Assembly: GCA_946811185.2 (NCBI GenBank) | Contig: OX328113.1 | Coordinates: 22,233,521 to 22,297,520, forward strand | Length of the DNA: 64,000 nt | Reading direction: 5' to 3' | From: Hippopus hippopus | Lineage: Eukaryota; Mollusca; Bivalvia; Cardiida; Cardiidae | Shown: positions 26,801-38,800 of the stretch, piece after piece | Layout: the number at the start of each line of letters is the position of its first letter | How positions within the stretch are numbered: the stretch's first letter is position 1 | Translations under genes and position numbers: made by a program | Notes under the pieces: generated by a model | What the model was told of the DNA's origin: nothing | The model's input: the letters and a program-made list of their open reading frames with translations, nothing else | Databases searched by the model: none

Positions 26801-29800
26801 ACCTATTCCCAGAAATGTTTTGTACATTTTCAAAGACATTACTCAAGGTGCTGGGGATTTTATGAGATTGTCCTTCGGTAAGACACTCCAAAGTCCCTGC
26901 CTTGTGGAGGTGAAACCCAGGACATACATGGATAATTATGTGACTTTTGGACCTGTGATATAACTGAAACTATTTTGAAAGTGGCATGAAACACAATTAT
27001 ACACATATCAAGTAATCCTTTGTTTTAACAACCTTGCCGAAGACAGCTTTTTTAAAACACTGTGGGAAATAGAGAAGATACTGTTTACCAGCATTGCTCT
27101 TCTTTTGCAACAATGTTTTATTTACCATACATTCAAAGATAAAGCCGTGCAAATGCTTCCTATTAAGAGGAGTTAAAAATTTTGTTGTTTGGTAGAGAGT
27201 TTTGTCATTTTCAACCATGGAATGATAGCTTGAATTCAGATTGAACATATATCGTCAAGACAACTTCTTTCTGTGTTGTCGGAATTCTTTTGAAACACTG
27301 TGGAGAAAGCAGAAATTACTATTAATGAGCCATTTTTTTCGTCACCATGATTTCAGTTGTACATATTCATTCTTAAACCTTGATCAACTCTCAACCCTTT
27401 ACCAAACAATGCAGAGTTTTACCAACCCTTAGCTTTTCAAAACATTGTTGGAAAAGAGCTGGTAGCCAACATTTTTTTTTTATCCTTTATCTACAACGTT
27501 TTCTACTCTTTCAAAGCAAAATCTCACAGTTTGAGCCACATGTATAGTCGTCCTCGCTGGTACAGCGTCTTCGATGATACCACGGTAATCCGAAAAATAC
27601 CTAATTTGCATATGTAGCCCCACCTATCCACTGTTTCCTCGATCAAACCAAAAGCAGAAGTGTTTAATTTGCATCGCATTGGTTAAAAAATATCAGATAT
27701 GTCTTCATTACTGATAAGTTACTTTCACTATTGCAATGACACAATAATAAAGCACAATTTTCCACCGTTTATTTGGAAATAATTACCCCTTTTTCTTCAA
27801 AAAACCGATAATTCATGTTTGCCAAGTGAAGGTCATCTGCTGTGACGTCATAGTCCTCGTCGGAAACAAAAACTACCGTATCTAAATCATTTTCTAAAAA
27901 ATAAAAATCATTTTATTGTACAATTTTCCAAATTACAGGAGGTACGTAACACGGCACCATAGTGGACTCCCATTGGAGTTCCTGTTGTCAACATGGTAGC
28001 TTGACCTAGATATTTCTGTCTGAAAAACACAACTTAGACTTTGATAGCAACATTAGTTGTAACTTTACATGCAACACTTCATTACAGTATTAGAAAATAA
28101 TACAAGCAAGTTCTCCCTATTGTAGTAAATTTTCGGCTAAATTAAGTACCGCTGTACCAGCGAGGACCATCCTAATTTGTCATCTGAAAAATGCATGCTT
28201 TGGATTTGGATATTTTGTAAAGAGTTAGAGTAGAAATTTCTTGTTATGAGCTAATTCTCTTTTAGACAACATGGTTTATGTTGTATTCATGTAGTCTTAA
28301 CCCTTTACCTAACAATTCTGAGTTTTCATGACCCTAAAGATGAAAACTCGTGAAAACATGGTGGTAACCAGCATTTTCTCCTTTTCCCACAAAGTTTTCT
28401 ACCGTCCCAGAAAGGAACTACAATTTTTGAGTCACACTTTTTTTTTGTCTGCAAAGGCTTTGAATTTAGACTAGTCTAAAATTTTGTTGTTTGCTAAAGA
28501 GTTAACCCTTTACCAAACCGTTCCAAGTTAGGGACTGTTGAAATGTGGGAAAAGGAGAGAAAGTTGGTAAGCATCATTTTCTCTATTTCTAAGAGAATTT
28601 TCTTACCTTTTCAATGACAACATCCATTATTAGGGACACATTTAATTTGTTTTCTGCAAATTCTTCCAATTTGGGTAAGTCTAAAATTTTGTCACTTGGT
28701 AAAGAGTTAACCCTTTACCACACAATGCTTACTTTTAACGACCCTGGGAAAGATGCCTTTTGAACACATTGTTGGAAAAGGAGAAAATGCTGGTAACCAG
28801 CATTTTCTCCTTTTCTCATAATGTTTTCTACCCTATCAAAGAAAAATTGCACCATTTGAGCCACATTGAAATTGTCATCTGCAAAATCTTTCAATTTGGA
28901 CAAACCTAAAATTTTGTCGTCTTGTAAAGAGTTAATCAGCACTTAACTCTTTACCAAACAATCCCTGGTTTTAACGACCTTTGGGGAGACGCCTTTTGAA
29001 AACATTGTGGGAAAAGGAGAAAATGCTGGTAACCAGCATTTTCTCCTTTTCCCACAAGGTTTTCTACTCCATCAAGGACAAATTCTGCCATTTGAGCCAT
29101 CTTTAATTTGTCGTCTGCAACTGCTTTCAATTTGGACCAGTCTAAAATTTTGTCGTTTGGTAAAGAGTTAAGGGTGCTTAAGAGTTAATGTCATTTGTTT
29201 ATCTATTACAGGAGCTGTCTAAAATCACCATGCCAGTTGTATTCAATGAACCTTTAACATTTTTACAACGCATATCAGAGTATCTAGAATATGCCTCACT
29301 GCTCGACATCGCCTGTACAAAGGACGATCCTGCAGAGAGAATGATGGTAAATAGACATCAATTTTGACTATTTATGTGGTACAGGAACATCAAGCAGGGA
29401 TGGGAGAATGGACAGTATTTGGTATCCATATTGTCTCTTTGCAAGTAACAGTGAGCAAAATTTCAAGACTTGCTTAAAAGCTAAACTGTTTTTGAAGAAA
29501 ACCCTGAAGCATTGTCCTCGCCCCTCACATCGATGTCTGTGTCGACTTATGCAAAAACTTTGACATTTTGTAATATCTCTGTCATTGCTGAAGATATATT
29601 CAGATATTCAGATATGGACAGGTTGTTAATTATTATTATCAAGGGAAATCCATAGAACAATGGCGGGTAACCATCAGAGTAGTTTTGCCACATTTATGCC
29701 CCTTTTTCGAGTTCGAATTTTCACTGAAAATCGAGCAACTGCAGCCAAGCATTGGCACCTGCATGCATAGCTCTAGCGTTATTATCCCATCAACAAATAT

Positions 29801-32800
29801 GTTATGAATTTTTCAATTACAGGATACAGATTTAGTTTCTTGAATGAGCAATTTCTCCTTATTCCACAATGTTTTCAAAAATTGTCTGCTGCAAGGCAAT
29901 AATAATGCAGGTATATAAACCCCTTACCACACAGTCCAGAGTTTTAACAACCCTGACGAAAGAAGGCTTTTGAAAAGTGTGGGAAAAGGAGAAAATACTG
30001 ATAACCAGCATTTTCTCCTTTCCCCACAATGTTTTCTTCCCTTTCACAGATGCTTACAATCATTTCAGCTACATTTAATTTGTTGTCTGCAAGTGCTTTC
30101 AGTTTGGACAAGTCTAAAATTTTATCGTTTGGTAAAGAGTTAACATTACAAATGGCCTCATATTTTTCTACTGTCTTTCAGTATGTGGCAGCATTTGCAG
30201 TGTCAGCTATTTCCAGTAATTGGGAAAGGATTGGAAAACCATTTAATCCTTTACTTGGGGAAACTTACGAACTTGACAGGTGAGAATTGTCTCTGTTTTG
30301 TGAAGTACATTCAGAATATTATGTTTTAGTAACTTTCCTCATGCTTGTATAAAGTTGCTTCTAGCAGCGTGGGAGAATTTGATATGGCGCAACACCAAAG
30401 GTCCAGCAGCAAGTTGTTTCCGAATTTGTCTGCTAAGAGGTTAACCCTTTCCCAAACAACAAATTTCAGACCTATCCAAATTAACAGTTTCCCCACACAA
30501 CAAATTTGAGAGTGGAACAAATGAACTTGAGGGGTTTAGTTTACTTAACTCTTTACCAAACAACAAAATTTTTGGTCCAAATTGAAACCATTTGCAGACG
30601 ACAAAATAAATCTCGCTGAAAAATTGAAATTTGTTTTAGGAAAGGTGGAAAACATTTTTGGAAAAGGAGAAAATGCTGGTTACCAGCATTTTCTCCTCTT
30701 CCCAAAATGTTTTCAAAAGGCTGTTTTCTAAGGGTCGTTAAAAGTCGGGATTGTGTTGTAAAGAGTTAAAGCATAATTATTTTACATCGATTGAGAAACA
30801 AGTTCTCACAACTTATACTAATCTCTCTTGATTCTGCTTCCCAGGGACTGCACCAGTACTCGCGCCAAATGTGTGGGCCACTGAAAATCCCGAAGTTAGT
30901 ATCGAACTCGGGACCTTATGGTTATGAGGCCAATACTCTACCTCACAACCAAGGACACCACTGGAGATTTTTGATAGGGTAAAAAACATTGCAGGAAAAG
31001 GAGAAAATGCCGGTTACCATGGTATTGTTTTGTAAAGGGTTGAAATGAATATGTTCCAGGAGATTAGGGGATTATAGGTTACAATGTTATATATTTTTAG
31101 ACCAGATCTCGGATTTCGGTTAGTATCAGAGCAGGTATGCCACCATCCACCCATCAGTGCTTTCCACATCGAAGCCAAAAACTACAAATTCCACGGATCT
31201 ATTCATCCGAAACTGAAATTTTGGGGAAGATCTGTGGAAATCAACCCAAAAGGAGTTTTAACTTTACAATTAACAAAGTGAGTAAGCATTTTGTCTTTTG
31301 TTACTCAAAAAGTTAAAAGCCATGCTCTGTTAACTCTTTACCAAACGACAAAATCTTAGACTGGTCCAAATTGAAAGCATTCGCCGACGACAAAATAAAC
31401 ATGACTCAAAAATTGAAACTTGACTTTGGAACAGTAGAAAACACTTTTCCCACAGTGTTTTCAGAAGGCTTCTTCCTCGGGGTCGTTAAAACAAGGGATT
31501 GTTTGGTAAAGGGTTAAAAGGGCCTTCGATACATCTGCAAAAAGTAGTGACACAGGTCAGCCTGTGAAGTCCACACAAGCTGACTTGTTTTGAAAAGGTT
31601 TTTAGCTTTTTGTAAATTTTCTGCATGTCGAAGGACCAGTCTACCTCCAGATATTATGGACGCATAATCACATGATGACTTGCTTGGTACAGTGGATTAC
31701 AGAGATGCATTAAACCCCCTTTTGCCAGAGCATGGCTCATACCATTTCCTTGACTCATAAAATGCTGATACAGGGCTTTTTGTTCCCTGATGAAGAACCC
31801 TTTTTAAAACATTGTAGGGGAAGAAGAAAAATTTTTGATATCTGCAAATTCCTTTCAAATACATTTATGTCTAAAAACCTAAATGCTTGTTGAGGATCCC
31901 TATTTAACAGTTGAAGCTCAAATTATATAATTGTTCTTTTATACAGTAGAAAACACTGCAATAAGAAAATATTTGTTACTGGCATTTTCTCCCATTCCAA
32001 CAATGATTTCAAAAGCTTTCAGGTTGATTAAAACATTGGATTGTTTGGTAAACTGTGAAGGTGAGCATAAGTTATAAGAAGATATGAGAAATTTTTTGTT
32101 TCTAATTTTCCCTTTGTGTCCAACCCTTCAAAGACAAATCCTGCCGTTTGATCAGCATTTAATTTGTCACCTGTGCAATACTTTTAAAAACATAAAATGT
32201 TGTGACCTGGTAAAGAGGTGGAATTTGAACGTGAGCATGATTCATATACTTTACTCTGTACCAAATGACAACATTTTGGACTTTCCCAATTTGAAAGCTT
32301 TTGAAGGTCACTATAAAGTTATGGCTAAATTGATGGAGTTTTTCTTTGAAAATACTCTGGTAATTAAGAATGCTGGTTTCCAATATTTTCTCTCCTATTC
32401 CCACAGTGTTCTCAAAAGTCTTCTCCATCAAGGATTTGAAATCTCAGGATTGTGTGGTATGGGTTCTTGAAATGAAAAAGCTGTAAAAGTTTATTTTATA
32501 TGTTTATTTCATAAATAGATTTGGTGAAACCTACACGTGGCAGAATGTAAATTGTTGTGTACATAATGTGATAGTGGGAAAAATATGGATAGAACATGTA
32601 AGTATCCCATAATTCTGAGCTAGCCCATTACCAGTCAATCATGAACTAATATACAGGACTTGAGAACAGGGGGTCACTGGTTCGATCCCCAGCAGGGCCA
32701 GTTTCTTTCCAAGGTTAGATAATAGTCATTGCGACATGATTCATTTCTTTCTCACAGATGACCATTGTTTCAACAACAGTTACGTGGGAAAGCAGCCTGT

Positions 32801-35800
32801 GGCTTGGAAAGAATATTGTGCGGAATACTGGTAAAGAAACTCCTGGAAAACATGGATAGGTGCATTGGCCCCTGCAATATAATTAAGGTAGGGCACCCAA
32901 AAGGACTTCCTGTAACAATGCCTTTCATCGCCAAAAAAATGTACGGATTCGGCTAAGACCCGGGTAATCCATAATCGATTGGCCGATAGACACTGCTTCC
33001 CCACATCGATTACGGATTACCCGAGTCTTAGCTGAATTCGTACGATTTTGGCGATGAAAGGCAATGTTACACAAATCCCATTAGGGTGCCCTATCCATAA
33101 ATAATGTTGAGAACAGCGTTAACTCTTTATCCCCAGCTTTTAACGACCCTTGGAAAGAAGGCTTTTGAAATCATTGTGGGTAAAGGAGAAAATGCTGGTA
33201 ACCTTTTGGTCACCTTTAATTTGTTGTCTTTGAATGCTTTCAAGTTGGATCAGTCTAAAATTTTGTAGTCTGATAAAGGGTTAAACACCATACAAACATT
33301 CAATCAATCAAGCCCATTCTTTTAAGCTTACCCAGGTCCAGTCAGTCATGAGTTATAAATACCCTGAAGGAGAATGCTCTTGAAAACATTGTTCGGAAAT
33401 GGGACAGTATTCATTTTCTTCTCTTTTCACAATGTTTTCTGCCCTTTCAACAAATTTAAGCATTTGACCCACATTTTAATTTTCTATATGCAATTGCTTT
33501 CAATATGGCTAAGTCGAAAATTTTGTTATCTGGTGAAAAAGGTTAAAGCATAAGTGCATAGCCTCATTAGAATCGTTGACTTTATGGAGAGATACCAAAT
33601 TTAATTCAAGGTTTGAGTTAACCCTTTACCAAACAACAAAAAAATCGACAATTGTCCAAATTGAAAGCATTTGCAGTCGATTTTAAGTGCGACTCAAATG
33701 CTGGAACTTGTCTTCAATAGGGTAGAAAAGATTGTGGGAAAAGGAGGAAATGCTGGTTACCAGCATTTTCTCCTTTTCCCACAATGTTTCCAAAAGGCTT
33801 CTTCCTCAGGGTTGTTAAGATTCGGGATTGTTTGGCAAAGGGTTAAATCAGCAGCTATCAATTCAAGGGCTAGATGGTTCAAGCTCAGATGAATGCAATA
33901 TTCTCTCCGAGAGTCAAAGTTGGTCTTTGAGACAAGATACACCCATCATGCTCATTTGGCCACTGCCTTGGCTCAAATGTCATCCTATCTTTGTTAACCT
34001 TGAACCTGCTGTGTAAGAAAAACGAAATTTTCAAGCCAATAGTGAAAACTTGAATGATGCTTTTTCAAAGTTATTTCTAATCTTAGTGAAAAAATGTCTC
34101 CTTATTAGACAGTGTAGATTCAAGATCAGACTGCATGTTTTGCATGCAAATTATACATGTATATGAACATTTTTCTGTTTTATAGACAGGTGTGATGGAG
34201 GTATATAACCACAAGTTAAAGTATAAAGCTGTGCTAGATTTTAAAAAGGGAGGATGGTTTGGTAAAGATTTACATAAAGTGGAAGGATTCGTGTTTGATT
34301 CCAAGTAAGTTTAAAAACTGTTATCTTATATTTTCTACATGTAACCCTCTTCCACAGTTTGTGTTTAACTTTTTACAATACGACAAAATTTTGGACTGGA
34401 CCTAATAGAAAGTATTTGGTAACCAGCATTTTCTCCTTTTCCCACAATATTTTCAAAAGCCTTTACTTTCAGTGTCGTTAAAACTCAGGATTGTGTGGTA
34501 AAGGGCTAAACAACCTTGAGGAAGAAGGCATTTGAAACATTGTGGTAAACAGCATTTTCTCATTTCCAATGATGTTTTGCACCATAAAGACTAAAACCAC
34601 TATTTTAGCCATATGAAATTTTTTGTTACCAAAAATTTTATTGCTTTTAATTAGAACCAGTCTTGAATTTTGTCGTTTAGTAAAGAGTCAACTTACAGTT
34701 ACGATATGTTTCGGTAAAAGTGAAAAGACAGCCCTCTTATTTTTAATGATAAATGTTTAGAATGTTGAAGTGAAAGCCCTCTGAAGGTGAACAAATATTC
34801 ATGTCATATTTCAGTAAAATAAAGTGAAAGCCCTAGAAATTTGAACCAAAATTTCTGTTATGTTTCAGTAAAACCAATCTTTGTGCTATGTGTAGTAAAT
34901 CCAAAGTCAAAGGTGGCATATTAAAAACCAATGTTATGTTAAAGTAAAATGAAAATGATAGCCTGCATAATTTAAACCAGTATTTAAATAATGTTTCAGT
35001 AAAATGATGTGAAAGCGCTAGAAATTAAAACCAATATTTATATTATTATGTTTAGTTAACTCTTTACCACACAGTCCCAAGTTTTAATGACCCTAATGAT
35101 CATGACTTTTTAAAACATTATTGGAAAAGGGGAAAAAACTAGTAACCAGCATTTTCTCCTTCTCCCACAATGTTTTCTACCTTATTGAAGACAAATTTCA
35201 TGTTTTGAGTAACTTTAAATTTGTCACCTGCAACCAGTGTTTCCGTTTGAATAAAATTTTACTGAGTCCCTGGGACCCAGTGCCACTGAAAAAGTTGAGT
35301 CCCAGAAGAAGGGGAGAAACCTTGCACTTCACAAGATTTTTCCTCTCTTTCCACGTAGTCATTTGATCTTCCTTTTTATAAGGTTAACAAGCCAATCCAT
35401 TTAACTCTTTACAAAACAGTAAAATTTAGACTTGTCCAAACTGAAAGCATTTGAAGACGACAAAAGAAAAGTGACTCTAACACTGAAATTTGTTTAAAGA
35501 AGGGTAGAAAACATTGTAGGAAAAGGAGAAAATACTTGTTACAAATATTTTCTTCTTTTCCCACACTGTTTTCAAAGGCCTTCATACTCGCTGTTATTAA
35601 AAGTCAGGATTGTGTGGACTGGTAAAGGGTTTCGCAGACTTAATTTGCTGAGCACATAGGTGGCTGTTGCTCGAAATATGCCGTACGATTGGTCTTCTGT
35701 TAAAATCCGTACAACCTGTTGTGAAAATATTTTTTTGCTTGGTTTCACAGCAAATTAAACACTTCATGCGAATGCAAGAATCTGAATCATCAGTGTCTTT

Positions 35801-38800
35801 CACTAACCAATCTTTAAAGGCAGGATCTTTCAGCCATTGGTCTTGGAAAGATCGAGAAAGTTTTCCTTTTTTGCCGGGGACGCCATCTTCTGTTTCAGCA
35901 TACAAGTGCTAAGCAACAGCTGTTGTCCCGCTCAATTTGCCGGAAAACGAAACATGGGTAACTAGTCGTAGGAAAGCGATTTGTTTTTTAGAGTTTACAT
36001 GTTGGTGTACCAAGTTCTATTTATAGACATTTTGGAATTCCGTTGGTCAGTTTGTACAGGCAGAGTTAAATCTTCGTATTTCGAATTGCTTTCGGTGTTG
36101 CTGTAGTCTACTTAAATTATTGTCTTGACTCAATTTTGACTGCCTCCCAGGGACGCGATCAGCTTATTTATTTTGTGTCCGAGCTGATTTTCATGCGTAT
36201 ATAGATACTTTTACCTCATAAACGGAAACCCTGTGCAACTGTTTTCAATTACGAGCAGTCTAAAATTGTTTCGTTCGGTAAAGATTTAAACCACCATTTA
36301 TGATATTTTTCAGTAAAACCAATATTTATGTTGTGTTTCAGTAAAGTGATGTCAAGGCCCTCAAGATATAGACGATAGTTGTGTTATGTTTCTGTAAAAC
36401 CAAAGTGAAAACCCAGTAAATGTAAACCAATAATTTGTTATACTTTAGTGTAATGAAAGCCCTTAAAATTAGATCAACATTTATGCTCTATTACGATGAA
36501 ATCAATATTTATGATATTTTTCAGTAAAACCAAAGTGAAAGCCCTGTATGGCAGCTGGATTTATGATTTATTTGGAGTAGATAATAGTAAATATGAAGAG
36601 TACATTAGAAACCGACAAGATAGCCCAAACCACACTGTATCTGTAAGTACCAATTTCTTCATCTGCTGGTGTGAGAGTTACTTTTTGCACACCAGTGTAT
36701 TTACTATGTTATAATTAATGTTCACCCCTTCTTTTATGTACACCTTAGACTATGCAAATTTTTTCAACTGTTACTGATTGATAAAGTATTTAAAGATAAA
36801 TATAATTTTATGTTAACACTGTAGCATGTAACAAAAATAAAGGAGCCATGCTCTGGCAAAAGGGGGCTTAATGCATCTCTGTGAGGCATTATACTAAGCA
36901 AGACATCACATAATTATGGAGCCATAAAAATCGATTTTGTCTAACAATCAACTAAATTATGAGGTAGACTGGTCATTTGACATACAGAAAATTGATCAAT
37001 AGTGAAAAGTTTCGGCCCAGGTCAGCCTGCGCGGACTGCGCAGGCTGACCTGGGTGGATACTTTTCGCAGATACATTAAGCCCCCTTTTCACAGAGCATG
37101 GCTCAAAGACTTGTGTCCAGTAAAGAGCGTTTTTGGATTACCTTGACCTCAATCACTTGACAATAAAATCTTTTTCCAGGGGAATGGCAATAAGTCAGAT
37201 GAGGACAACATTCCAACCACTCATATGTCAACATTCAATCTCAACATCCCAGACCAAGTCACTTTATGGCAGTTTATGACCAGACCAGAACATTCTTCTC
37301 AGGTACGATTCTTTTTGTTTGTTGACATAGGGGTGCTATGTTGCTCTCAATACTGTTTCGGGGATGTCATGGCAATGACTCACTTATTCTTGATTCTTCT
37401 TAGTTTCACTAGTACAAGGTTGGGGTTTTGTAGTGCCCTGCCCAAGGACACTCCAATCCGACAAGGGGTGCATACAGGATTCCATTTTCTGATGACAAAT
37501 TGAAGCCTTAACCGCCAAGCTACCAAGGACCATAACTCTGTTTTAACTCATAACTCTCTCACAAACTGCAAAGCTTTAGCCCCATTCAGTGAAACCAGTT
37601 CCAAGCCCTGGAAGTGAAGTCTGTAGCATACAGGACATGAGAACAGGGGGGTCACTGGCAACCAGTGGCTTAGACAGAATATTGTGCAAAGCACTGATAA
37701 AAAACTTCAGGTGTACTGGATAGGTGTACTGGCCGCCACCATGCTTCTGAAATAATGTTGATTTTTTTTTTTTTTTAAATGAAGACTTAAACTAAAATAA
37801 GAGAATTGTGAATTGTGTGAGGTGCTTTTTTTCAGTGAAGACTATACTGCACTTCTTTCTATAACTTTTGTTTCTCCTTACTTCAGTATTTCAGTTTCAC
37901 CAATTTTGCAATGGCTCTCAATGAGCTTCAGGACTACATGTTAAGAACTCTACCTCCAACAGACTCAAGACTCAGGCCAGATGTGAGAATATTAGAGGAA
38001 GGAAATATCGGTAACTAACACATACATTGAAATTTTTATTAGTCCTATACCAGACAATACCAGCTTGGCTAAATGCTTTACCGTGGTTGATGATAATAGC
38101 CATAGTGATATTATTAATTCTTCTTGATCTCGTTTGGACAATATTTATATGGGAAAGCAGCTAGTGACTTGGAAAGAATGTTGTAGGGAGTACTTGTTAA
38201 AGAAACTACAGGAATGCATAAGTCCATTTGCCAGTGCAATGTAATTGAAATAATGAAGAAAACGGCATTAAACATTTGCAAACAAACATTATACGTGTAC
38301 TGAAACAAATATGCGCTAAATGACTTTGAAAACATCCATGTTAAAGGTAGATAAAAGATCAATGTTGAAATGATAGAAAATATTTGTTGCTTGCATTTTC
38401 TCCGTTTCCATCGATTTTTAAAAAGCCTTCATGCATCATTGTTAAAGGCGTGATTATTTCGTCAACCCTTTACCAAACGACAAATTTTAGACTTGTGGAA
38501 ATCCAAGGCCTTTACAGACAACAAATTAAATTTGACTCAAAAATTCCAATTTGTCTTGAAAGGTTAGAAAACGTTGCAGGAACAGGAGAAAACGCTGGTT
38601 ACCAGCATTTTCTCCTTTTCCTACAATGCTTTCAAAAGCTTTCTTTCTCAAGGTCGTTAAAAGTCGGTATTGTGTGGTAAAGGGTTATGGATGTTTTGTT
38701 ACTTCTACTCTTAAAGATCTGGCAGGGGAGGAGAAAAACAGGTTAGAAGAAAAACAAAGATCTGCTCGCAGGGAGAGAAAGAAACGAAGAGAAGAATGGA

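Larger units (their letters stand above)
32645..33310 (+). mobile_element. SINE head type 1 carrying two separate MITE insertions
   Basis: SINE sequence is read at 32645-32888 (B-box GGTTCGATCCCCAGC, body GGAAAGCAGCCTGTGGCTTG), again at 33100-33122 (ATAATGTTGAGAACAGCGTTAA) and again from 33281 (TTAAACACCATACAAAC, then CAATCAATCAA). The two gaps hold a palindromic element and a family A MITE. Confidence 0.88.
35052..36289 (+). mobile_element. Family A MITE split by a hAT-like element
   Basis: The left part starts GTTAACTCTTTACCACACAG and reaches TTTGTCACCTGCAAC. The right part resumes TGCAACTGTTTTCAATTACG and ends TTCGGTAAAGATTTAA. The TTAA flanks join a copy of the splice-acceptor repeat (TTTAG|TTAAACC). 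Confidence 0.78.
34700..36524 (+). promoter_or_regulatory. Array of degenerate copies of the exon 7 splice acceptor
   Basis: The true acceptor plus exon start reads ATATTTTTCAG|TAAAACCAAAGTGAAAGC. Copies of this junction recur with the AG at about 34714, 34760, 34814, 34868, 34895, 34944, 34999, 35055, 36313, 36341, 36394 and 36448, spaced roughly 28-66 bp. Several keep both CAG|TAAAA and GTGAAAGCCCT. A 1.2-kb block of transposons interrupts the run between 35055 and 36289. The repeats were seen directly; an effect on splicing is inferred. Confidence 0.8.

Noticed and set aside
32084..32470. 128-codon plus-strand frame
   Set aside because: It covers worn family A MITE arms; no conserved domain is seen and the ORP exons flank it.
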